A DNA stretch of 64,000 bases from Membranipora membranacea (lineage: Eukaryota > Bryozoa > Gymnolaemata > Cheilostomatida > Membraniporidae). The stretch is from contig OU612069.1 of the NCBI GenBank assembly GCA_914767715.1, positions 13,639,387-13,703,386 on the forward strand, read 5' to 3'. Shown one piece after another: positions 1 to 10,689 of this stretch. Numbering within the stretch: the first letter of the stretch is position 1; each line of letters starts with the position of its first letter. The notes under the pieces were generated by a model, which was given only the letters and a program-made list of their open reading frames with translations, had not been told where the DNA came from and did not search any database. The position numbers and the translations under genes were made by a program.

Positions 1-69
1 CAACAATTCGAATGGAATGCTTTCATTTTCCATCATGATGAAACGAAAGGAAAAGATTTGCCCCGGCGG

Positions 70-118
70 GGATTTGAACCTGGGCCTCCCGCAATAAAGA
101 TTTTGATGCTACCTTGCA
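70..118 (-). repeat. tRNA-like / SINE head remnant
   Basis: On the minus strand a perfect Pol III B-box-like motif (GGTTCAAATCC, 70-80) lies in a GC-rich patch that looks like the 3' half of a tRNA. No complete cloverleaf or A box can be drawn. A second copy at 13325-13385 has a damaged B box. Read as a tRNA-derived repeat remnant, not a functional tRNA. Confidence 0.4.
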
Positions 119-191
119 CAGCAATATCTTTTCATTACAGCATATCTTGCCTGGCAGTGGTACTTTTGTAAGGGATAATGAAGTGGAGCTC

Positions 192-467
192 TTACTTATT
201 TGTATTTTTTAATTCTACAATCAATCCTCCCAGCTGGCAAGGTTTAGCCAGCAGCCTTCTGTAGAGGTTGCCAATGGGCAGCTTTATTGTTAGCCAATAT
301 CCTCTGACATCACCTGTCTTTGATAGGTATGCCAGAGGGAGCCAGATATCCCCATTTCCCAGCAACAGATATAATTTGTTGTAGATGCTTCTGCTTTTAT
401 ACTCTATTTTCTTGCCGTTGGCGGTTGCAGAAATAACTTTTCTGGAGTGACAACACATAGCCAACAC
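192..467 (-). other. Conserved open frame inside the hAT element, unknown
   Basis: A 91-codon open frame, also open in the second hAT copy (52300-52557) with few differences. It has no recognised domain. It may be open only because the two copies are young. No function is assigned. Confidence 0.2.
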
Positions 468-703
468 TCAAATATTAATGTATTTCCCATCTATTAGCAT
501 GGCTCCAGCGTGAGAACAGTTTACTCCCCATTGTTTCGACAGGGCTCTCAACCACTCAGGTTTAGCCCGAGTTACTCAGATTTTTGGGTTCAACTCAGGC
601 TACTCAGGGGATTTTAGAATGTAAGCTAAAACTCAGATTTTGCTCGTTGGCAGAGATGAATAATATATAAACAATGCTAAATGTTGCCTTACAATAATTT
701 ATG

Positions 704-1305
704 ATTGATTGATTGATTTATTATCACAAACATTAAATGTTGCGAAAAATGGATGCATATACTTTGTCATAATAAGAGCTTGCTACCAGTGTATGGAACT
801 ATGGACTTTTTTAAAAAAGAATCTCATCAAGTGTGATGCACAGTTGCCTCAGAAAACAGTCTTTGCCCCATGAGCTGCGATATTTAACATGTCTAAGACG
901 ATTAGAAGGGCAATGTTCAAGAAAATCGTGTATAAAGTGGTCTTCATCAGAAAAACAGCACATGATAATGGATTTAGTTCTCTGTTTAACAATGGTATCG
1001 ATATCGCCTACATCAAGCCCTAAATTCTTGGCATCGTTGAAAACTTTTCTTAGTAATTTCTTGTCCTTAGCATATATGCTAGTGTGCAAAACAGGTAGAC
1101 ATATAGATACATTAAGAGTGAAACTACAAAACTTTTAAACAGTATGGAGGCTAATGGCTTCGAACTCAGATACATAAAATTTTTAACAACATACATCCTT
1201 TGACTTGCTTTGCCAGTTATTTTATGCACATAATCTTCGAATCTTAGTTTGTTATGAATGTCTACACCAAGGTATTTTACCTTTTCACAAAATGATATAT
1301 TATTG
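704..1305 (-). mobile_element. 5'-truncated LINE nested in hAT copy 1
   Basis: This segment is absent from the otherwise matching hAT copy 2 (empty site 52791-52795). It is flanked by a 5-bp repeat TTATG (699-703 and 1306-1310). On the minus strand it translates, with breaks, to the C-terminal part of a jockey/CR1-like reverse transcriptase (an LRFEDYV..GKASQRMYVVK stretch, then a final basic segment). It ends in an (AATC)n tail, as CR1/L2-like LINEs often do. Confidence 0.75.
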
Positions 1306-1879
1306 TTATGCCATATTATGAATGAATGATCCGGTTTTAGATTTTAGTTGTGATAAGCTATGAAAATAATACTGCACTGCCTATACCAATAATGCCTCTC
1401 ACTGCACTCACTATAATAATACTCTCACTTCACTGCCTATTCAAGTCATTTCTAAATCAATGATCAAAAAATTATCCCAGAGATCCCAAAAGATTATTAT
1501 GGCTAAATAGAAATTGGAATTTTAGACATGTTAAAAAAGTGATTTTGCAGGTGAACCAGATAAATCCAGGCAATGATTTCAATAGCATCACATTACATTA
1601 ATTATGCCTTTCTACCCTGGCGCCTGTAAATCAATATTTTTACAAACATCATATTTTAACATCATGGGGATTCATTTTCACCTGTGGCGACGGCCTTGGT
1701 TAGTCCATATGAATTGGTTCATCTGGATCAAATCTAAAATTATTTACGATTATATGTTTACAAGAAATGCTCTAGGTTTTTATTGATTTACCTGCTATCA
1801 CAAACATGAAATGTTGCGAGAAAAGGATGCATATACTTTGTCAATAAAGGAACTTGCTACTAGAGTATGGAACTTGCAT

Positions 1880-2172
1880 CGCTCTAGGAAATTGTGTATG
1901 ATGTGATCAAGGAGTTGTCTTTAACAATTAAATTAAAAAATTTCCTTAGTAATTTCTTGTCTATGGTACATATGCTCGTGTGCAAAACAGGCAGACAATA
2001 AATACATCAAGAGGGAAACTACACAACTTTTGACCATCATGAAAGCTAATGGCTTTGAACTTAGATGCAACATTTTTTTAACAACATACATCCTTTGACT
2101 TGCTTTGCCAGCTATTCTTTGCACATAATCTTCAAATCTCAGGTGTTTCACCCGACAATATTTCGGTGCCAT
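1880..2172 (-). pseudogene. LINE reverse-transcriptase fragment carried in hAT
   Basis: The translation LRFEDYVQRIAGKASQRMY and what follows resembles the C-terminal thumb region of a non-LTR reverse transcriptase. It is related to the nested LINE at 704-1305. It is present in both hAT copies (second copy 53681-53925), so it entered before the element last moved. Confidence 0.6.
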
Positions 2173-2677
2173 CTCAGACGTACCCTCAGCTGTTTATGCT
2201 CAGGGGGTTTTACACCTTTAAAATACCACTATGCGACATGCTAATATTAAAACTCAGGTTTCGAATCCTCCCAGGTTGAGAGCCCTGCTTATCCAGGGAA
2301 TAAAAAAAATTGAAGTGGAGCTCAGCTCCACTTCAAGAAGGGTGTTTATAACCAAGTGGAGCTGAGCTCCACTTACTCACTGTACAAAAGTACCACTGTT
2401 GCCTGGTCACCTAAATACAAACTCATTGAATACAATGTCAATCCAATTGTATGATATTGACTAGAACTGTAAAGGCTTATACTATGACTATACGATAGCA
2501 ATGATAAATGTAATTTATTTAGCAGGCAGGGTTAATTACACAATAATGGTTGCTGGTTGGGTAATGATATATAGGTCAGTTTCTGACAATTCTAGAATTG
2601 TCAGACAATTCTTGGGTATGAAACGGCAACCAAAGCAAACAAAGTAGTGTACCTACTTTCAAAACTGAAAAAAATAC

Positions 2678-3103
2678 ATGAACGTTGAAGAATCCTTAAG
2701 GACTAACAAAATTCTTGTCAGACCTATCCTAGAATACTGCTCATCTATCTACCTAGAAGGCACTCAAAAAACATCCGACACAATTGAAAAAGTTAAGAAT
2801 AAAGCAATTAGAATCATAATATCTGCACCTAAAAAGTTTTCTGTCACAACTGGTAGATCACTCTTACACTTACCCACCGTAAAAAGTAGAAGACATTACG
2901 TATTTCACAAATTTACACATAAGAAAATATTTAAAAATAAAGCATCAAAGCATATTCTTCGCCTGTTGCAAAAGTCCAATAAACACCAACACTCCATTAG
3001 AAGTAAATGTTCAGTAATTAAAACCCTCCTTCGGGACATATTTTGGCAAAACAGCTCTCTTAAATCTGCTGCACAATTTCAGACTGAAATGCAAAACGAC
3101 TGA
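2678..3103 (+). pseudogene. LINE reverse-transcriptase C-terminal fragment
   Basis: A 141-codon open frame. The motif ILVRPILEYCSSIY followed by IEKVKNKAIRIII is the conserved C-terminal 'RPxLEY…IExVQ..A' block of jockey/CR1-like non-LTR retrotransposons. The catalytic palm motifs lie upstream and are missing, so this is a 5'-truncated copy. The 3' part runs to an A-rich (AAATA)n tail at about 3340-3360. A second copy at 13705-14127 is frameshifted. Confidence 0.7.
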
Positions 3104-3649
3104 CAGCCTACTATCTTCTAACTAATACTTTTGATAATAATCGTGACAAGATTAGTAATTTTTACATATATATATCATTTTCTTTTTCTATAAAGCCATA
3201 TATAACTTACTTTCTCATTTCTAAAACATCGTCATTCATTTGTGTATAACACCTTTTTTTTGTATTTAGCTGTGTGTAGAGGTCAACAAGTTACTTTTTA
3301 ACTACTTTGTTATCTGTAAACTTTCTAGAGAACCTCTTTAAACAAATAAATAAATAATACATATTATCGGATATAAGAAAAAAACCATCAAATTTATCAT
3401 AAGGTGATTTCCATTCAGCTTTGTAAAATTTTTTTTTTTTTGAATGTCAATAAATTTATTTGACTACTGATGCCTGGTTATTGCTAATCAATTAAAAGGG
3501 TAAGATTTAGTTTCCATTTTATTTAATTAATAACCCTTCATAGGGAGCAAGACGTCTAATACAAATATTTTAAATTATGAAAATTTATGCCTGAAGATTT
3601 ATTTTATCAATTTGTTTTTTTTATTCAGGAAGTCAAACAGGATGGCCAC
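3104..3649 (+). repeat. LINE 3' tail and start of duplicated block A
   Basis: Noncoding and AT-rich. From about 3170 to 3649 it matches 26380-26860 almost base for base, which marks the left part of the duplicated block. No gene is seen here. Confidence 0.7.
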
Positions 3650-4141
3650 TATAACGGCAGGAATGCACCCTGCAGTAGGCTTTATGCAAAGCTATTAATT
3701 TGTAAGCTACGAAGCTACGCTCATTATCATATGTTCTATTGTTAGCGCTTAGACCCAAAATATAGGGAATTCACTCTAGAAAGTGAGTCAGAGAGACATA
3801 GATGCATCGTTGTATTCATAGATATTATTTGTTGTAATCATAGATACAGAGACAATTCATACGCATACCAGATATATTTGCTGCCGAGAAATCATAGGAG
3901 CCAATAGGTAATTATTAATTACGTGACATTGCTATATATTGGTGTAGAGATTACTTTCCATACATTTCCTTGATGTTATCATGATGGTATCTGATACATT
4001 ATTTGATGTTAAGCATATTAATGCTATTTTTCTTTCTTTGTGTAATATTTTCACGCTATTTTCTTGCAGTTTTACATCTCAATGGAATAAACCCCAATGT
4101 GTTAGTAATCTCCAAACTTCTTCGATATCTCGGCCGCTACA
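3650..4141 (+). repeat. 5' LTR of BEL/Pao-like element
   Basis: A 492-bp direct repeat of 5457-5948. The two LTRs differ at only about five positions by eye, so the insertion is recent. This copy starts TATAACGG, where the 3' LTR has TGTAACGG, so its terminal TG is mutated. It ends GGCCGCTACA. Confidence 0.92.
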
Positions 4142-4188
4142 GTAAAACTATTCCTATCACCGCATGGATACTTGGCTTTTGAAGATGG

Positions 4189-5505
4189 ATGCACCAACCC
4201 ACAGGAATCCTTGCACAAATAGAACCTGCAACATACGATGGTAACCCAGAAACTTTCCATAAATTGCTGACATCCTTCTGCCTACTGATCGAAAGTGAGA
4301 TTTCTGATCCGATCGAGCGCCTGTTGTATTTGGAGCGATACACTACAGGGGAAGCCCAAGACGCTATAAAAGGTTACTTCATAGCCTGCACTTCGAAATG
4401 CTATGACGCAGCTATCTCGGAACTAAAGGAACAATTTGGAAATCCTTATCTGCTGGTTAACTGTTATCGCCAAAGGCTTATTGACTGGGAATATATTCAA
4501 AAGAATGATGGCCCGGCTTTGAGGCAATTTGTTCGCTTCCTGCTTACTATTCATATGGTTATGGAAAAGGTCCATAAGAGCATTCTGAATTTGGACTGCC
4601 CCTTCTTCATGCTAGAAAAGATCATTGTGAAACTTCCATGGTGCATTCGTTATGAATGGGCAGAGAAGATTGTTGAATATCAGGAGAAATACGGAGAAGA
4701 CAAACAACCCAGTTTCCTTGAACTACACAGTTTCCTCAAACTAAAGGCATATACCTTGTGTCATCCAATAAATGACATTCTCAATACACTGATACCTACA
4801 CCTACACAACAGCCTGAATCACCACAGTCTCAATCACCACAGTCTCAATCACCACCGTCTCAATCACCACAGTTTCAATCACCACAGTCTCAATCACCTC
4901 AGTCTCAATCATCACTAGATAGTAGTGATGATAGCGAATGCACATATTGTTCATTGGAGTCACATAATATACGGATGTGTGACAACTTTCAAGGACTATC
5001 AACCAAAGAACAGAAACATTATATAACCACAAGAGGACTTTGCTTCAGCTGTCTTGAGCATGGTCACTTATCAAAGGACTGCGAAGCACCATCAAAATGT
5101 TCAATCTGCCATAAACGCCACCCATCAAGCTTACATAGAAAGGTACCATATTATCAGTCCAAAAGGTCTGATAAATCGATTGTCAAAGCCGCTCTACAAG
5201 CTGGCAACACACAAACAGAAGTCAAATACGAGAGTCCAATACAACCAGAGTCCCCAATCCAGGATAAACATAGAAACCATAATTCAAACAGTCAGCACTC
5301 CAATAGTGATCAACTGCAATACATAAGCGATAGAATATATGCGGGAAAACAACAATTGTATATCCAGACGTTCCCGCCCTCATATGATATTTCGTCTCGT
5401 CAGTTCCCTTTCATACATAGATATTATGGAAACCACTACCGTGCTTTGGCGGGGAGTGTAACGGCAGGAATGCACCCTGCAGTAGGCTTTATGCAAAGCT
5501 ATTAA
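4189..5505 (+). CDS. BEL/Pao-like Gag (DUF1759-type) with zinc knuckles
   Basis: A 438-residue structural polyprotein that would package element RNA. Residues about 5-180 match the DUF1759-type capsid region of BEL/Pao elements (FDGN-like YDGNPETFHK, then LERYTTGEAQDAIKGY). Residues about 208-243 are a low-complexity Gln-Ser-Pro tract made by a 15-bp DNA repeat. Two canonical CX2CX4HX4C zinc knuckles start near residues 251 and 285. They are followed by a CX2C..H..LH cluster near 304, typical of this family. The frame then runs without pol into the 3' LTR, where it stops. An in-frame TGA just before 4189 fixes the start there. The gene is intact for gag, but the element depends on another copy for enzymes. 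Confidence 0.85.
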   Translation: MHQPTGILAQIEPATYDGNPETFHKLLTSFCLLIESEISDPIERLLYLERYTTGEAQDAIKGYFIACTSKCYDAAISELKEQFGNPYLLVNCYRQRLIDWEYIQKNDGPALRQFVRFLLTIHMVMEKVHKSILNLDCPFFMLEKIIVKLPWCIRYEWAEKIVEYQEKYGEDKQPSFLELHSFLKLKAYTLCHPINDILNTLIPTPTQQPESPQSQSPQSQSPPSQSPQFQSPQSQSPQSQSSLDSSDDSECTYCSLESHNIRMCDNFQGLSTKEQKHYITTRGLCFSCLEHGHLSKDCEAPSKCSICHKRHPSSLHRKVPYYQSKRSDKSIVKAALQAGNTQTEVKYESPIQPESPIQDKHRNHNSNSQHSNSDQLQYISDRIYAGKQQLYIQTFPPSYDISSRQFPFIHRYYGNHYRALAGSVTAGMHPAVGFMQSY

Positions 5506-5948
5506 TTTGTAAGCTACGAAGCTACGCTCATTATCATATTTTCTATTGTTAGCGCTTAGACCCAAAATATAGGGAATTCACTCTAGAAAGTGAGTCAGAG
5601 AGACATAGATGCGTCGTTGTATTCATAGATATTATTTGTTGTAATCATAGATACAGAGACAATTCATACGCATACCAGATATATTTGCTGCCGAGAAATC
5701 ATAGGAGCCAATAGGTAATTATTAATTACGTGACATTGCTATATATTGGTGTAGAGATTACTTTCCATACATTTCCTTGATGTTATCATGATGGTATCTG
5801 ATACATTATTTGATGTTAAGCATATTAATGCTATTTTTCTTTCTTTGTGTAATATGTTCACGCTATTTTCTTGCAGTTTTACATCTCAATGGAATAAACC
5901 CCAATGTGTTAGTAAACTCCAAACTTCTTCGATATCTCGGCCGCTACA
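5457..5948 (+). repeat. 3' LTR of BEL/Pao-like element
   Basis: Starts TGTAACGGCAGG, ends GGCCGCTACA, 492 bp. Its last base is ten bases from the TATA box of the downstream peptide gene. Confidence 0.92.
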
Positions 5949-5957
5949 GCCACGAAG

Positions 5958-5966
5958 TATATAAAG
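5958..5966 (+). promoter_or_regulatory. TATA box of secreted-peptide gene 1
   Basis: TATATAAAG, conserved at 26865-26873 in the duplicate. The untranslated first exon follows and ends at 6045 before the donor GTGAGT. The LTR insertion lies ten bases upstream, so the original upstream promoter has been displaced by about 2.3 kb. Confidence 0.65.
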
Positions 5967-6253
5967 CTTATGCAGCATTTATTTTGGCACAGATCTTTCT
6001 AACGTTACAGCATCAACACACCACATCTATATCTTCATCATTAAAGTGAGTTACCAGTCAGTACAATATCACAAACCTTCAACCTAATCAGTGTGGTCAT
6101 ATTGATATGCTGTTGTTTCATTAGTATATAAAACTCTATAAGATTTATCAATCTAAAGTCATCACTAATATCAGATGGTTTTACAAATTGTCGTTCCAAT
6201 CATGATAAGGTGCAAGGCTGCATTATATTCTTTTGATTTCTTTTTTTTTTAGA

Positions 6254-6849
6254 ATGAACAAGTTGATTCTCATCACTCTTTTTTTTGCTATTCTTGGAGC
6301 AAGTGAGTCTTCATTTTGATGTTTCATTTTCATAAGATAATACATGTAATAGTTTATTTAGAGTTTATCTATATACTTGTTTATGTTATTCACAATGGGT
6401 AACTACTGTTGACCGAAACCGCCAGTTTTTCCCAAATAATATCCCCAGTGCCTGTAATTATGGCAGTTTTGGTCGACCAAAACCGACTCTAAAAAATAAA
6501 ACAAAAGTATGATTAACAAAACCACCATAATTACAGGCACTTGGGATATTATGTGGGAAAAATTGGCGGTTTTGGTCAACCGTAGGGTAACTCCTAATCT
6601 GTTTACACTACATCGTGACAAGCCTGTAATTGCCTACCAACTTGTTTAAAATGGATGATGACTTGGATTAAATTATCTAACACACTTGAGATGATTATGT
6701 TAGAAGTAAGTATGACATTTGTATAATTCTACGTTTCAGGTGCAGTATTTGGCGGAAGACAGCAACCAGGACAAGAAAGAGGACCACTTGGTCTCAGGAA
6801 TAAGAGAAGAGATGGACCAGGACCTGGCCAACAAGGACCACCTGGTTAA
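6254..6849 (+). CDS. Secreted peptide precursor 1 (two coding exons)
   Basis: Coding exons are 6254-6302 and 6740-6849; the untranslated exon 1 ends at 6045. The product is 52 residues. Residues 1-16 (MNKLILITLFFAILGA) are a classic signal peptide. The rest is Gly/Pro/Gln/Arg-rich (GGRQQPGQERGPLG…) with a dibasic NKRR site, as in neuropeptide-like or antimicrobial precursors. The acceptor at 6253 and the donor GTGAGT at 6303 agree with the other family members, and the signal exon is exactly 49 nt in every copy. The frame stops at TAA 6847-6849. The duplicate at 27081 has CAA there and reads on through a second NKR site, so this copy is probably C-terminally truncated. A MITE sits in its last intron. 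The family was not recognised and its function is unknown. Confidence 0.6.
6403..6585. mobile_element. MITE in intron of peptide gene 1
   Basis: A 183-bp foldback. The outer about 63 bp on each side are inverse complements (start CTACTGTTGACCGAAACCGC). Flanked by the direct repeat GGTAA (6398-6402 and 6586-6590). The superfamily was not determined. Confidence 0.75.
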
Positions 6850-8950
6850 AGGAATAAGAGAAACGTTTTTACTGGAAAATTAATCGATATGACAAGTTAA
6901 GGTAATCGTACTTGGTTAATCGTAAGACGTAAAAAAGCTAATAATGTGAATAAATCACGAATATTTAATCTTGATCACATAAATCCATGTCAAAGTCTCA
7001 TATTTGCTGGCACTGAGTTCAGCATCACATATGATCACTATAAATGTTTTGACCAAAATGTGATGCTGATGTGGTGGTCTTGACCTTGAACTTACTGGAT
7101 CTGTCATAATGTTCAGTATTCAATACTTTGGTAACGAATCAACGATGTTTAGCACAAAATATCAATTAGCCATTTTACAGTTATTTAGTGTTATTAAGAA
7201 CAGCTTCAGAAATTGATATGAATATATATCAGTAGCTGCAGCTTTTCATGGAAATGCATATTTAGCCAAGAATAGGTAGTATTAACAAGGTGCATGAAAT
7301 TGGTGGGATAAGTACTGTGTTACATCTTATATCTCACACAGCCAGTCTACCTCATCTATAATATGCTGCTTCTCATTTCTGTACAGCTTTGAGATAGTTA
7401 GACGTGATAGTTTAATTGAAGGATGGAACAATAAAAATTATGAAAAAAAAGATCCTAGGATTTCTAGCCTTGATAGGCTGTAGCTTTATCTTCGGCATCA
7501 GTGATTTTTTAAAAGTTGGTTCCTGTTACAATAGGAATACCAGACTTTTGTATAATGCAGCATCATCTTCAGCGTTTCAAATACTTCAATTTGCCAATTT
7601 TTTGTCATCGCCGCTTGCAACACATTCACAGCGCTTGGATGTGTCCTAAAACTTTATAATGGTCATCACTATTTAGGAGTAAAAGATTTTACAATTGAGT
7701 TTAAAACTGCTTCCTTAGTTCTACTTTTAGGTAAACTATAGCTCATGGAAATATATACAAATGTTTACAGATCATACAGATTGTCTAAATTGCAATTCAA
7801 TACACAAGATAACGAGGTCATCAAGTATAATGAACTTCTTTTTCATAGAAGGCTAAACAGCAATATTTCATTATGGAAGCTCCTGTTATGAATGTGCAGT
7901 AACTTTATTATGATTTGTTTGAGAGGGCTAACAGGATGGCAAAGGGCTCCAACTTATTGGTTAGTGCTAATTTTTTTTAAATAAGACCAAGTCTGATAAG
8001 ACTTTCTAAAATGGATGAAATCATTGTTTAAATTGAGATCAAATGGACTGGATTATACATTCAGCAAGATAGTTCACTTTTTCTTATTTTCAAGAGCTCG
8101 GAATTAGACCGCACTAGAGGAGTGATAATAAACAATAGATAAGCTGAGCTAGTTAGCAGGTAAATTAACCTCAGCTAACACTACATTTTGGCTATCTGAC
8201 TTTGCTGAAGTGGGAGGCAATATAAAGTTAAGAAGGAGAGAGTATTATAGCCAGCTATTTCAGTCAGTTATTTCAAGTCTGTGCAAAACTTAGGAACACA
8301 GCTTGCACAAATACTCAACTCCCTTAGGGGAAAGGCAATTAAAATCCACCAAAAATCGAAAAGACATCTCATAACCGACATCTCCATATTGAAAGAGGTT
8401 TCAAAAGGAGGGACAACAAAGCTAATATTGTGTAACAAAGATATGCAATTCTGGTTTTGTAACCACTTGCATCAGTCATCAATCATTATCCCTTGACCAA
8501 CTGTAGCTTGATGATACCTGGGCGTAAACTAGCCATTGACGAGAAATGAGCCTGGATTATTGAGTTTGCTGAGGTGTCACATAAGTTTATTTTTGATATG
8601 ATATAATAGTTTACGATGCAGAGAATCATAGTGATATGATATTTTTCATTGGTTCCTTGTGTCTCCATCCTCATATTTTCTTGCTCTTTTCAGTCAGGAT
8701 AAGCTTATGCAGATACCTCGATTACAGTCACTGAAGTTTGAAAAGAAACTACGTACAATGTTTAGTTATTCATTATTCATGATAAGCATCACAAACAATA
8801 GTATTCGCTTTACAATATTGAAGTTTCCCCAAAATTATTACCGTTTTATATCATACCCAAACTCCATGGTCAGCATAAACTCGGGATACTATTTCCAATG
8901 TCTACTCAGGTAATGCAAAATTATTGCGTTAGCACTAAATTGGTGATAAA
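6850..8950. repeat. Duplicated spacer of block A
   Basis: Lies between two convergent peptide genes and matches 27242-29363 closely. At 7440-7649 an open frame begins MKKKILGFLALIGCSFIFG, which looks like a signal peptide. The homologous spot at 27815 is frameshifted by an extra A, so it is not called a gene. A 62-codon frame on the minus strand (8486-8674) stays open in all three copies (28847-29035 minus, 37629-37817 plus), but nothing in it is recognisable. Confidence 0.5.
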
Positions 8951-9551
8951 TTACGACAAACTTAAAATGAGTGTAATTCCCAAGCTATATTTAAATTGAT
9001 CTAACCTAACTGTCCAAACTGGCTGTGTCCTTCTCTTATTTCTATGAACTGCTGGTCTGCTACCTCCTTTCCCTTTTCCTCTTCCTACATGTTTTCCTGC
9101 TGACAGTCTTTCACTGAGCACCATACCTGAAAAATAATATTGGTAAATACATGATGACTTGTTAGACTATTTCAAACGATCTGACATAGCAGTTTAGAAA
9201 AAATGGTAGAGGAGGCAAAAGGAGGGGTGCTGTAACTCCTCTCTAAGCAATATGAGTCATATAATTTGCAAATGAAAATCCAAAAGGAGCTGATTCTAAC
9301 ATCGATTATTCAATTATAGTGTTATAGGCCACTGTATTTAGCTTTCTAGGTTAGCCTCCCTACCTCCCCTAGAACTACAGGCCTGCATACAGTGTTTTAG
9401 TTTTGACTTATCAACTCATTTTCATTCACAATCTCTGCAACAAAGTTTGCAGCAAAGTCGATCGAATGCAACTGAAAGGTCTGGAACTGGTTCATTACCC
9501 ACCTGCTAGAAGGATAGTGCAAAGAAGAGCGATGATAATCAACTTGTTCAT
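8951..9551 (-). CDS. Secreted peptide precursor 2 (stop-loss variant)
   Basis: Coding exons on the minus strand are 9551-9503 and 9126-8951; the untranslated exon 1 is about 10345-10290. The product is 74 residues. The signal peptide MNKLIIIALLCTILLA is followed by a basic Gly/Lys/Arg region (RLSAGKHVGRGKGKGG) and the HRNKRR site. The downstream peptide is TQPVWTVRLDQFK, and the frame then continues for about ten hydrophobic residues. The reason is that the stop codon of copy 5 (TAA 37314-37316) is TAT here. It is convergent with peptide gene 1. All splice sites are GT-AG and shared with copies 4 and 5. Possible roles are a secreted signalling or host-defence peptide; neither is proven. Confidence 0.6.
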
Positions 9552-10289
9552 TCTACAAAAAATGAAAATAGAATTAGAAATCCATAATATAATATTATAT
9601 AATCTTACATGGTCTTCATGATGCATTTGAATGTGTTGGATTAGTATTTCTTTCATATTTTGCGCTGACAACAATAATGACAAATACCACAGATTGCCTT
9701 GTGCTTATCAATGCTACTGCACCACTATGAAACACATATGCCCTCTCTCACTGTATTATTCAGTGTTGTTATGTTATGTAACTCGCCAGTGGTCCCCAGT
9801 TAGTATTAACAAAATCCTTAATGCCTGAGATTGCATAATTTGTTTGTTTAGATGATCAATGCTTGACACATTGTGATTGAGGGGCAATTAGCAAGACACT
9901 CTCTTGATCTGCAATAAATTTGTGGTCATTATTGCCTACAGTTTCAACTTTGTCTTTTCCCTTATATATATACTTTTATTCGCAACCAAGGTCATCTCAT
10001 TCGAAATTTTTTGCACTCAGTGCCAGAAAAAAAAATTGAAACAAAGAGTAGAAACAGAAAGGAAATAATATCAACAATGATGTTTGTCATATCGATAATA
10101 TATGGTTGAGTAGTAATGTTTTGAATCAACTCACTACAGCGCCATTGTTGACATTTTTGTGTGGGCTTACTTTCTTTTTTCACAAACATATCACACAGGA
10201 CAAACAACTCAAATCCAACTCTCAAATCATCTGAAAGTTAATCCCAATGCAGACAGGCCATATGTGTATACCTATGACTGGTTACTTAC

Positions 10290-10374
10290 TTGTATGTTGG
10301 TGATGTAGATGCTCTGTTGCTGGTTAACTTCTAAGAGATCAGTGCTTACATCAATTCTTCCTCAGCTTTTTATA
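10290..10374 (-). promoter_or_regulatory. TATA box and untranslated exon 1 of peptide gene 2
   Basis: On the minus strand TATAAAAAG (10374-10366) precedes a short exon that ends before the donor GTAAGT (10289-10284). The same layout, nearly base for base, occurs at 30652-30736 (minus) and 35931-36015 (plus). Confidence 0.65.
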
Positions 10375-10689
10375 CTTCTTTGTATCCTGTTTGACATCCT
10401 TTAGGAAGCAATTATGAGCTATAATTTATGTGTTATATATGTTTTCCCCAACTTAAAAACATAAACAACATAGCTCATAAAAAATGAGGAGGAAGGACAG
10501 ACAATTTAATTAGCATTGTCATTTGTGATTATAAACTGAAGTTATGAATTTGTACATTAAGAAATGGGACCATCATGAGCGGCAACAATGATAATTAATG
10601 TACAGGGCCTGTACTGCTTCAAACGCTCATTTGGCTCATTAAATTTGTTGAAAGAAACAGTATGGAAAGAAAATCATAATCGTTATGAA

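Larger units (their letters stand above)
155..2398. mobile_element. hAT-type DNA transposon copy 1 (non-autonomous)
   Basis: The element begins CAGTGGTACTTTTGTA and ends with the inverse complement of that 16-mer. It is flanked by a perfect 8-bp target duplication TTGCCTGG (147-154 and 2399-2406). The empty site is preserved in the related sequence at about 13410-13425. An 8-bp duplication with CAG-type ends is the hAT signature. Subterminal imperfect palindromes built on AAGTGGAGCT lie near 2311-2372. No hAT transposase is recognisable. The interior carries LINE-derived sequence: one reverse-transcriptase remnant shared with copy 2 (1880-2172, minus) and one copy-specific insertion (704-1305). 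Confidence 0.9.
3650..5948 (+). mobile_element. Gag-only BEL/Pao-like LTR retrotransposon
   Basis: Two 492-bp LTRs bracket 1.3 kb of internal sequence with a gag frame but no protease, reverse transcriptase, RNase H or integrase. The element is therefore non-autonomous. It is flanked by a 5-bp target duplication GCCAC (3645-3649 and 5949-5953). The uninterrupted target is present at 26856-26860. A purine-rich GGCGGGGAG precedes the 3' LTR. No clear primer-binding site was found after the 5' LTR. It lies directly upstream of the TATA box of a secreted-peptide gene. Confidence 0.92.

Noticed and set aside
833-1138. Plus-strand open frame within the nested LINE
   Set aside because: Antisense shadow of the reverse-transcriptase remnant on the minus strand.
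7440-7649. Signal-peptide-like frame starting MKKKILGFLALIG
   Set aside because: The copy at 27815 is frameshifted in the A run and the right arm lacks it. Not enough support for a gene.
8281-8496. 71-codon frame repeated at 28642-28857
   Set aside because: No ATG start and no recognisable content; duplication explains the conservation.
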